A DNA stretch of 8,745 bases from the NCBI GenBank assembly GCA_028275205.1, contig JAPWVB010000051.1, forward strand, positions 1 to 8,745. Direction: 5' to 3'. This stretch comes from Candidatus Acetothermia bacterium (GTDB lineage Bacteria; Bipolaricaulota; Bipolaricaulia; RBG-16-55-9; DRXL01). Positions 1-5,650 of this stretch are shown here, piece after piece (position 1 is the first letter of the stretch; each line of letters starts with the position of its first letter). The notes beneath the pieces were generated by a model that made no database searches, was not told where the DNA came from, and saw nothing but the letters and a program-made list of their open reading frames with translations. The position numbers and the translations under genes are program-made.

Positions 1-8
1 CGTTCTTT

Positions 9-14
9 TAGAAT
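9..14 (+). promoter_or_regulatory. Possible -10 box for the exported-protein gene
   Basis: TAGAAT matches the sigma70 -10 consensus at five of six positions and lies about 40 nt before the chosen ATG, with a strong ribosome binding site in between. The matching -35 box would fall outside the window, so only half of the promoter can be seen. A single hexamer of this kind also arises often by chance. Confidence 0.25.
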
Positions 15-32
15 GTGGGCGTCAACATCTTC

Positions 33-40
33 AAAGGAGG
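33..40 (+). promoter_or_regulatory. Strong Shine-Dalgarno that decides the first gene's start
   Basis: AAAGGAGG is a near-perfect anti-16S match. It lies 2 nt before an ATG at 43 and 11 nt before an in-frame ATG at 52. Two nucleotides is too short for normal initiation and 11 is slightly long, so the ATG at 52 is preferred. It also gives a cleaner signal peptide with two early lysines. Confidence 0.6.
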
Positions 41-51
41 ATATGACGACC

Positions 52-588
52 ATGAAGACCATCAAGAGAATCGGACTGGCAATCGGGATCGTCGCGTTGG
101 CGGGGGTGCTGAGCCTCATCCAGGGGCAGGCCCAGGTGAGCGGGACGGCCACGTGGAACATGGGCAACTATATCGAGCTGAACGTCATCGGCGGGAACAG
201 CTTGGACTGCGACTTCGGGCAGATTGACGACCCCAGGCCCAATTATCTGTGCAACCCTAGAGGAGCCAACCTGCAAGTGAAGAGCAACGGCGAGTGGGTG
301 CTGACGACGGTCAAGTCGGCCTTTGTGGGGTCGCCCGATCCGCGCCCGGTCATCCGCGCTTCCGATTCGCCTAACTGCCAAAATGGCCCTACCAACACCT
401 TACCCGGCGGCACGGTGCTCGTGGACTTTGGCGCGAACTCCGGCCAAGTCCAGGGCCAGGGCAATCAAATCTTTCAAATCTGCTATGCCCTGCGGGGTGG
501 CGATATCGGCCAGGCCGGAACGCTCGGTGCCCTCAGCGCCAATACGGCCTACAGCGTGACGTTCACCTACACGGCCACCGCAAGGTAA
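52..588 (+). CDS. Small exported protein of unknown function
   Basis: The predicted 178-residue protein has a Sec signal peptide. It starts MKTIKR, has a hydrophobic core at about residues 8-23, and has a likely signal peptidase I site after Ala27 (QGQA|QVS). The mature part of about 150 residues is rich in Gly, Asn, Thr and Val. It has four cysteines (53, 67, 109, 144), enough for two disulfides, and ends in an alternating polar/hydrophobic strand (YSVTFTYTATAR). This composition suggests an extracellular beta-sandwich, broadly like spore-coat-U or WxL-type surface proteins, but I recognise no family motif. No lipobox or membrane anchor is seen, so it should be released or attached to the surface. 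It appears to be monocistronic or the last gene of a unit, because a strong terminator follows 24 nt after its stop. The in-frame ATG at 43 is the alternative start and adds three residues. Confidence 0.8.
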   Translation: MKTIKRIGLAIGIVALAGVLSLIQGQAQVSGTATWNMGNYIELNVIGGNSLDCDFGQIDDPRPNYLCNPRGANLQVKSNGEWVLTTVKSAFVGSPDPRPVIRASDSPNCQNGPTNTLPGGTVLVDFGANSGQVQGQGNQIFQICYALRGGDIGQAGTLGALSANTAYSVTFTYTATAR

Positions 589-611
589 CAAACAGAGATC
601 GCATCGGTGCT

Positions 612-642
612 GCGGGCGGGAGCATTCCCGCCCGCTTTTTTT
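612..642 (+). terminator. Intrinsic (Rho-independent) terminator
   Basis: A perfect 10-bp GC-rich stem (GCGGGCGGGA at 612-621 pairing with TCCCGCCCGC at 626-635) closes a GCAT loop and is followed at once by seven T residues (636-642). This is a classical terminator for the exported-protein gene. It also rules out a GTG start at 607 for the downstream kinase, since that start would lie upstream of the hairpin. Confidence 0.96.
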
Positions 643-651
643 CTCATTATA

Positions 652-671
652 CCGGCTGCTCAAGCAGCCGG
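652..671. repeat. Short perfect palindrome with TCAA loop
   Basis: CCGGCTGC (652-659) pairs perfectly with GCAGCCGG (664-671) around the loop TCAA. It has no T tract, so it is not a second terminator. Its form, a GC-rich stem closed by GC around a TNAA tetraloop, resembles the TGAA/TTCA hairpins at 4514-4543 and 7368-7480, but the stem sequence differs. Membership of the same repeat family is therefore inferred. Confidence 0.6.
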
Positions 672-710
672 CTCAGGGAAACGTAGCACTCGTGGCGCGG
701 ACGCTGGCTC

Positions 711-740
711 TTGCGAGAAAAACACTTTTTGGAGTATATT
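711..740 (+). promoter_or_regulatory. Possible sigma70 promoter for the hybrid kinase
   Basis: TTGCGA (711-716) and TATATT (735-740) are separated by 18 nt and lie between the upstream terminator and the kinase start. Some promoter is expected here because the terminator isolates the kinase from the gene before it. The weak point is that transcription would start near 747, leaving only about 10 nt of leader and placing part of the GAGAGGGG motif (741-748) upstream of the transcript start. Confidence 0.35.
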
Positions 741-756
741 GAGAGGGGTTTTCACC

Positions 757-3700
757 ATGACGCGCCTGAGAGAGCTGTGGAGCCGCCAGCGCAGCGTGAT
801 CATCGGCAGCCTGGGGATTCTCTTCAATCTCCTCTATTTGACGTTGGACTATCTCGAAAACCCCCAGAACTGGAGCGCCCGTCTTGCCCAAAAGTTTGCT
901 CAAGAACCCTGGCTGTATATCGGGCTCTTCTTGCTCATCCCGCTCTTTGTGGCCATCGCCGTCTTATTGGAGAGAACGGAGCGCGAGCGCCGACGCTTCG
1001 AGACGCTCTTTGAGGCCGCCAACGACGGCATCTACGTGCGCGATCTCGACGGGCGCATCAAATTCGTGAACTCCAAATTCTTGGAGATCCACGGGGTTCG
1101 CCTCGAAGAGATCATTGGGCGGCGCTCAACAGAGCTCTTATCGCTGCCGCGCCCGGAGCGCCAGCGCATCTCCTGGATGATCCGCCAGGCGGCCTTGCGC
1201 GGCGAGCCCCCACCCCCACTCGAAGCGCCCTTCCGCCGCCCCGACGGCTCCCCCGGCTGGCTCCACGTCAACCTCGCTTTTATCAAAGAAGGCCATCAAA
1301 TCAAAGAAGTCCTGGGGATCAGCCGAGACATCACCGAGCTCAAGAGAAACGAACTCCTCACAACGAGCCAGAATCGAGTTCTGGAGCTTCTGGCAAGCGG
1401 CGCCCCGCTCAGCGCGATCTTAGAGACTATATGTCGCTCGGTCGAGGAGCTAGCCCCTGGGGTGCTGTGCTCCATTTTACTTTTAGAGGGCGACAGACTT
1501 CGCCACGGCGCCGCCCCCAGCCTCCCGCACGACTATAATCAGAAAGTTGATGGGCTAAAGATCGGGCCGACGGTGGGGTCTTGTGGCACCGCAGCGTATC
1601 TGAAAAAGCCCGTCATCGTCAGCGATACGTTCACCGATCCCTTGTGGGCGGACTTTCGCGATCTCGCCCAGCAATACGGGCTGCGGGCCTGCTGGTCTAC
1701 CCCGATCCTCTCGCAGCAGGGGGAGGTGCTGGGGACGTTCGCCATGTACTATCGCGAGGTGCGCTCGCCCAGTGCTTATGAGCTCCAGCTCATCGAGAGG
1801 ACCGCGCACTTGGCGTCGCTGGCGATCGAGCGCGCCCAGACCCAAGCCCAACTGCGCGCCAGCGAGCAGCGCTACCGCTCGCTCTTCGAGTCTGTGCCCA
1901 TCGGGCTCTATCGCTCCACTCCCGAAGGGCGTATCGTAGACGCCAACGACGCTTTAGTGCAAATGCTCGGCTATCCCAGTCGCGAGAAGCTCTTAGAGAC
2001 CCCCGCCCAGGCGCTCTTCTGCGATCCCGCTGATCGGCAGCGCTGGCAGGCGGAGATGGACGCCAAGGGCGTCGTGAGCTACTTTGTCACACGACTGAAG
2101 CGCTACGACGGCACACCCATCTGGGTCGTAGACCGCGCCCGTGCCGTGCGCGACCCTCAAGGCACGATTCTCTACTACGACGGGAGCCTCGTTGACATCA
2201 CGGAGCAGCGGCGCTCAGAGGAGGCGCTCCGCGCCAGCGAAGCCCGCTATCGAGCCTTGGTGGAGAGCAGCCCGGATGGCATTGGCATCCACCAGGATGG
2301 GCGAATTGTCTTCATCAATCCAGCTGGGGCGCGACTGTTGGGCGCTCAGAGCCCTGATGAGCTCGTGGGCAAGTCAGTGATGGATCTCCTCCACCCTGAT
2401 TATCGCGAGGTCGTGCGCGAGCGCATTCAGCGTGGTTTAGCAACAGGACAGCCGGCTCCTCCCCTCATGGAGAAATTCATCCGTCTGGACGGCACCGTGA
2501 TCGATGTCGAAGTCACGGCTGTGCCCATCATGTGGGAGGGCCGGCCTGCCATGCAGGTCGTCTTTCGCGATATCACCGAGCGCAAGCGCATGGAAGAAGA
2601 ACTGAAAGCCTCCGAAGAGCGCTATCGCGACCTCTTCGAGAACGCCAACGACGGGATTTACATTCTCGATAGGGCCGGTCGCATCGTGTCATTCAACCGC
2701 AAGGCCGAGGAGCTCACAGGATACACGTTCGAGGAGGTTCGCGGCCAGCCCTACACACTCTTGGTCTCTTCTGGCCCGGAGCGCAAGAAGGCCCGCCGCG
2801 CGTTCCTCAAAAATATGCGCGGGCAGCCCGATAAGAACGAGCTGACGATCATACGCAAGGACGGCCGCGAAGTTACCTTAGAGCTGAGCACCCGGCCCAT
2901 CTGGCAGGGCGGCCAGATCGTCGGGATTCAAGGGATCGGGCGCGACATCACCGAGCGCAAAGAGCTAGAAAGATTGAAGTCAGATTTCATCAGCACCGTC
3001 TCGCACGAGCTGCGCACCCCGCTCACGTCCATCAAGGGCTACGTGGACTTGGTCCTAGCGGGCGACGTCGGCCCGCTCACCCCGGAACAGAAAGAGTTCC
3101 TCACGATCGTCTCCCAGAACACGACTCGGCTCACGGAGCTCATCAACGATCTGTTAGAGATCGAGCGCCTGGAGTCGGGCAAGATCGAATTCGAGTTCGC
3201 CGAGCTGGACTTAGCAGAAGTCTTGGAGAACGTCGCGCGCTCGCTCCACGTGAACGCGGAGCAGAAGGGCTTGGAATTTCTCACGGAGATCCCTTCGGGG
3301 CTGAAGGTGCGCGGGGACCGCGAGCGCCTCGCCCAAGTCTTCCTCAATCTCTTGAGCAACGCCATCAAGTACACTCCCGCCGGCACGGTGGAACTCAGAG
3401 CACACCAAGAAGATGACGCCGTCGTCGTAGAGGTGCGCGACACGGGGATCGGACTCTCAGAGAGCGATCTGCAAAAGCTCTTTCAGAAATTCTTTCGCTC
3501 AGACAACCCTTACGTGCGCAAGGTGGGCGGCACGGGGCTGGGGCTCTCCATCGCCAAGGCGATCGTGGAGCGTCACGGGGGCACGATCACCGTGACGAGC
3601 CAACTGGGCCAGGGGAGCACGTTCACCGTGCGCCTGCCGGCGCTGGCCCGCCCGGAGCGCCCCTTGGTGCTCGTCATCGAGGACGAAGTGGCCATCGCTC

Positions 3701-4401
3701 GCTTGATCGCAAAATACATCGAGAAGATGGGCTACCGGGCCGTGACGGCCTACTCCGCGCGCGAGGGCTTCGATCAAGCTGTCCGGCTCAAGCCCGACTT
3801 AATCACTCTTGACGTGCTCATGCCCGATCTCGATGGGTTCGCGCTCATCCAGCAGCTCAAAGCCCACCCCGAGACGGCCCATATCCCCGTGATCTTCCTC
3901 TCGATCGTGCAAGATCGCCAACAAGGGCTGCGCTTGGGAGCGTCCGCGTTCCTCACCAAGCCCATTGATGAGCACAAGTTCTACGAGACAGTGCGGGCGC
4001 TGCTGGAGCCCCGCGGCCAGCCCGTCTTAGTCGTGGACGACGATCGCGACTACGCCCAGCTTCTCAAGAGGCTTTTGGAGCGCCAGGGCTTTTCTGTTGA
4101 GCTGGCCCACGACGGCGACGAAGCGCTGAGAAAGATTTTAAGCAAGCGCTATCAGTTGGTGATCTTGGATAAGAATCTTCCCAAGCGTTCCGGGCTTGAC
4201 GTATTACAAGAGATGCGCAACAGCCGGTCGCTCCATCGCGTGCCGGTGATCGTCATCAGCGGTTCGGCGCACGCGGAGGAGGCGGCACACACGGCGCAGA
4301 TCTTAGGGGCAAAGAAATTCTTGAGCAAGAAGCTTGCGCCGCAGAGCATCGTGGAGGAGATCGTGCAGTTTTTAGAGTCGAGCAAGCCGAAACTACGCTA
4401 A
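757..4401 (+). CDS. Membrane-bound hybrid sensor histidine kinase, PAS-GAF-PAS3-HK-REC-REC
   Basis: This 1214-residue sensor kinase autophosphorylates on histidine and passes phosphate to receiver domains. Two membrane spans (about 13-31 and 51-71) flank a loop of only about 19 residues, so sensing is probably cytoplasmic or in the membrane. Then come PAS1 (about 79-199), GAF (205-360, with VGSCGTAAY and LRACWSTPI), PAS2 (371-488), PAS3 (497-610) and PAS4 (622-736). Short helical linkers (ALRASEARYR type) join the later PAS domains. HisKA carries His750 in SHELRTP. The ATPase domain shows Asn868 (N box), Asp895 (DTGIG) and GTGLGL (925-930). Receiver 1 has Asp1019, Ser1049 and Lys1068. Receiver 2 has Asp1138, Ser1168 and Lys1191, with an unusual LDKNLPK loop. 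No HPt or DNA-binding domain is present. ATG 757 was chosen because it has GAGAGGGG 8 nt upstream; the open frame back to GTG 607 runs through a terminator. The ligand is unknown. Confidence 0.95.
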   Translation: MTRLRELWSRQRSVIIGSLGILFNLLYLTLDYLENPQNWSARLAQKFAQEPWLYIGLFLLIPLFVAIAVLLERTERERRRFETLFEAANDGIYVRDLDGRIKFVNSKFLEIHGVRLEEIIGRRSTELLSLPRPERQRISWMIRQAALRGEPPPPLEAPFRRPDGSPGWLHVNLAFIKEGHQIKEVLGISRDITELKRNELLTTSQNRVLELLASGAPLSAILETICRSVEELAPGVLCSILLLEGDRLRHGAAPSLPHDYNQKVDGLKIGPTVGSCGTAAYLKKPVIVSDTFTDPLWADFRDLAQQYGLRACWSTPILSQQGEVLGTFAMYYREVRSPSAYELQLIERTAHLASLAIERAQTQAQLRASEQRYRSLFESVPIGLYRSTPEGRIVDANDALVQMLGYPSREKLLETPAQALFCDPADRQRWQAEMDAKGVVSYFVTRLKRYDGTPIWVVDRARAVRDPQGTILYYDGSLVDITEQRRSEEALRASEARYRALVESSPDGIGIHQDGRIVFINPAGARLLGAQSPDELVGKSVMDLLHPDYREVVRERIQRGLATGQPAPPLMEKFIRLDGTVIDVEVTAVPIMWEGRPAMQVVFRDITERKRMEEELKASEERYRDLFENANDGIYILDRAGRIVSFNRKAEELTGYTFEEVRGQPYTLLVSSGPERKKARRAFLKNMRGQPDKNELTIIRKDGREVTLELSTRPIWQGGQIVGIQGIGRDITERKELERLKSDFISTVSHELRTPLTSIKGYVDLVLAGDVGPLTPEQKEFLTIVSQNTTRLTELINDLLEIERLESGKIEFEFAELDLAEVLENVARSLHVNAEQKGLEFLTEIPSGLKVRGDRERLAQVFLNLLSNAIKYTPAGTVELRAHQEDDAVVVEVRDTGIGLSESDLQKLFQKFFRSDNPYVRKVGGTGLGLSIAKAIVERHGGTITVTSQLGQGSTFTVRLPALARPERPLVLVIEDEVAIARLIAKYIEKMGYRAVTAYSAREGFDQAVRLKPDLITLDVLMPDLDGFALIQQLKAHPETAHIPVIFLSIVQDRQQGLRLGASAFLTKPIDEHKFYETVRALLEPRGQPVLVVDDDRDYAQLLKRLLERQGFSVELAHDGDEALRKILSKRYQLVILDKNLPKRSGLDVLQEMRNSRSLHRVPVIVISGSAHAEEAAHTAQILGAKKFLSKKLAPQSIVEEIVQFLESSKPKLR

Positions 4402-4425
4402 CTGAAGGGAAGACCCCTCCCCCAG

Positions 4426-4448
4426 CCCCTCCCCGGTGCGGAGAGGGG
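4426..4448. repeat. GC-rich inverted repeat, CCCCTCCCC type
   Basis: CCCCTCCCC (4426-4434) pairs with GGAGAGGGG (4440-4448), with one C/A mismatch, around GGTGC. It shares its CCCCTC/GAGGGG arms with the larger hairpin just downstream and is preceded by another C-rich run (4413-4423). It looks like a degenerate copy of the same intergenic repeat. No T run follows, so terminator function is not supported. Confidence 0.6.
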
Positions 4449-4450
4449 AG

Positions 4451-4496
4451 ACCTCACCCTAGCCCTCTCCGCTTGCGGAGAGGGAAGGGGTGAGGT
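4451..4496. repeat. Large inverted repeat, CCTCACCC-CCCTCTCCGC type
   Basis: Arms 4451-4472 and 4475-4496 pair over ACCTCACCC/GGGTGAGGT and CCCTCTCCGC/GCGGAGAGGG. Three mismatched positions lie between these two blocks, and there is a tight turn at TT. The CTCACCC...CCCTCTCC form is a commonly seen kind of bacterial intergenic palindrome. It sits between the hybrid kinase and the receiver gene and could form a very stable transcript hairpin. That hairpin might lower read-through or stabilise the upstream mRNA. No T tract is present. Confidence 0.75.
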
Positions 4497-4513
4497 AGAG
4501 GAGCCAGGGGAGA

Positions 4514-4543
4514 GGGAGCCGGATGCTTCAGCATACGGCTCCC
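4514..4543. repeat. Palindrome with ATGCTTCAGCAT core, next to receiver start
   Basis: GGGAGCCG (4514-4521) pairs with CGGCTCCC (4536-4543). After one G/A mismatch the core ATGC-TTCA-GCAT (4523-4534) extends the hairpin. The 15 nt at 4520-4534 are identical to 7458-7472 in the large element near the ABC exporter. The hairpin ends 7 nt before the ATG of the receiver gene. Confidence 0.8.
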
Positions 4544-4550
4544 TTACGAT

Positions 4551-4913
4551 ATGAAGCGCATCTTACTAGCAGAAGACGATCCGCAGATTGCGCGGCTGGT
4601 GAAGTTTAAACTCGAGCGCGAGGGTTTTTCGGTCGAGTGGGTCGAGGACGGCGAGGCCGCGCTGCAGCGCGCGCGTCACGATCAGTTCGATTTGGTGCTG
4701 CTCGACGTGATGATGCCCGGCAAGGACGGCTTCGCCGTATTAGAGGAGCTGCGCGCTGATGCGCGATATCGCGATCTGCCCATCGTGATGCTGACGGCGC
4801 GGGCTGCGGAGCGCGACTTGCAGCGGTGCGCCGCGGCGACTGACTATATCGTCAAGCCCTTCGATCCGGCGCACTTGGTCGAGCGCGTGCGCGCGATTCT
4901 AGAGGATCGTTGA
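4551..4913 (+). CDS. Stand-alone CheY-like response regulator receiver
   Basis: This 120-residue protein is a single receiver domain with no output domain. The acidic pocket is Glu8/Asp9/Asp10, the phosphoacceptor is Asp52 (LLDVMMPGKDG), the switch residue is Thr82 and the conserved lysine is Lys102 in VKPF. Such proteins act through protein contacts or as phosphate shuttles and sinks. Lying 149 nt downstream of the hybrid kinase and on the same strand, it is the obvious partner, either receiving phosphate from His750 or completing a relay. No Shine-Dalgarno precedes the ATG: the nearest purine-rich run (GGGAG at 4514-4518) is locked in a hairpin stem 32 nt upstream. Translation may therefore be weak or structure-dependent. 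No own promoter is evident, so co-transcription with the kinase through the repeats is likely. Confidence 0.93.
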   Translation: MKRILLAEDDPQIARLVKFKLEREGFSVEWVEDGEAALQRARHDQFDLVLLDVMMPGKDGFAVLEELRADARYRDLPIVMLTARAAERDLQRCAAATDYIVKPFDPAHLVERVRAILEDR

Positions 4914-4946
4914 CAAATCGCGAAGAGCGATATAGCATATCTTTCG
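4910..4946 (+). promoter_or_regulatory. TTGACA-type promoter with overlapping imperfect palindrome
   Basis: A perfect -35 hexamer TTGACA (4910-4915) overlaps the receiver stop codon. A -10-like TAGCAT (4933-4938) follows after 17 nt, and TATAGC at 4931 is an alternative with a short spacer. CGAA...GATAT (4921-4933) and ATATC...TTCG (4937-4946) form an imperfect inverted repeat centred on the -10, a typical place for an autorepressor operator. The promoter would drive the two-gene module downstream and possibly the EamA gene. The operator role is inferred. Confidence 0.55.
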
Positions 4947-4958
4947 GTGAAGAGCACG

Positions 4959-5252
4959 ATGACCCTTAAGACGAAGAGAAGAGCAGAAGATTTCGAAGAG
5001 CTACTCGCGGTCAGCCGAGAGGAGTTGCTGCGCCGTGGCGCGCTTTCTGTGCTCACCGAACGCATTTGGCAATTGAGGGAGCGCGTGCATCAGCTTGCTG
5101 AGCGGCATGGCTCTCTCGCTGCTCTTGAGCGTCGCCTCAAAGCCGAGGGCGTCCCCCCCGATGATCACTCGTTATATCACGATTGGCTCGAGTGGCGCGC
5201 CGCGCAGCATGAGCTCGATCGTCTCCTGGAAGCATTGAAGACGACCATGTAA
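4959..5252 (+). CDS. Small charged helical protein, putative antitoxin of a TumE-like pair
   Basis: The 97-residue product is dominated by Arg, Glu, Leu and Ala with long helical stretches (WQLRERVHQLAER, ALERRLKAEG, WRAAQHELDRLLEAL) and no recognisable catalytic motif. Its stop codon abuts the start of the next gene (TAAATG), which implies translational coupling. The small size, charged helical make-up and position directly before a TumE/DUF6516-like protein make an antitoxin role plausible; no DNA-binding helix-turn-helix is obvious. Two starts compete. ATG 4959 has a weak GAAGAG 4 nt upstream. GTG 4947 adds four residues but would be nearly leaderless from the predicted promoter. A general hypothetical protein is the fallback reading. 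Confidence 0.7.
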   Translation: MTLKTKRRAEDFEELLAVSREELLRRGALSVLTERIWQLRERVHQLAERHGSLAALERRLKAEGVPPDDHSLYHDWLEWRAAQHELDRLLEALKTTM

Positions 5253-5639
5253 ATGTGGCATGTCACCGTCAAGGCCAAGCTGGAGCGGTCTCGGCTCTTC
5301 CGGCGAGTTGAGCTTGTAGGGGCGAAAGTTCGGGCTCAAGTTGATGCTGATCTCTTCCTCGATATTTATTATGATCCGACAAGTCGTAGCTACTCGTATG
5401 CGCTCATAGATATGAAGCTACCTGAGCCAGGAGACAAGCGCCTCTTTGGGTGGGATGACTATCCTCATGAACATGTTCCGGAGATTCGGCGTTTGGCAAG
5501 CTATCCTCATCACTTTCAGCGTCGTCGGGGAGCGCATTGGGTGTTTAGAGAGTCGCCCATGCGAGGCGAGCTCGAGCACGATATTCCCATAGTCATTCGT
5601 CATGTACGGGCGTATCTGAAGAAGCGGCGTACATCGTGA
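5253..5639 (+). CDS. TumE/DUF6516-like protein, candidate toxin
   Basis: This 128-residue basic protein has a central acidic/aromatic block (LDIYYDP, SYSYALID at about 36-53). A His/Asp-rich segment, GWDDYPHEH (66-74), and the motif YPHHF (84-88) follow, then a basic tail (KKRR). The pattern of a beta strand ending in Asp/Tyr followed by a YPHH-type motif recalls TumE-type toxins (DUF6516). I match it from memory of the family, not from an alignment. The histidines 72, 74, 86 and 87 are candidate active-site residues for an RNase-like activity, which is inference. It starts directly after the preceding stop codon and shares no clear ribosome binding site of its own. By hand count, 5341-5580 is about 52% GC, against about 64% in a 120-nt sample of the kinase gene, which fits a transferred module. 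Confidence 0.75.
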   Translation: MWHVTVKAKLERSRLFRRVELVGAKVRAQVDADLFLDIYYDPTSRSYSYALIDMKLPEPGDKRLFGWDDYPHEHVPEIRRLASYPHHFQRRRGAHWVFRESPMRGELEHDIPIVIRHVRAYLKKRRTS

Positions 5640-5650
5640 TCAGGAGCCTC

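Noticed and set aside
607..756. N-terminal extension of the kinase back to GTG 607
   Set aside because: It would start upstream of a perfect intrinsic terminator hairpin and T run (612-642), translate through the palindrome at 652-671, and lacks a ribosome binding site. ATG 757 has a purine-rich site and begins a normal membrane-anchored N-terminus.
3039..3443. A 134-codon antisense open frame opposite the kinase core
   Set aside because: The Ser/Arg-rich product lies opposite the conserved HisKA/HATPase region, where codon bias produces long antisense frames. No ribosome binding site or motif supports it.
4426..4543. Intrinsic terminator after the hybrid kinase
   Set aside because: All three hairpins in this gap lack a following T tract on the plus strand, so they are listed as repeats. 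Partial attenuation cannot be excluded.
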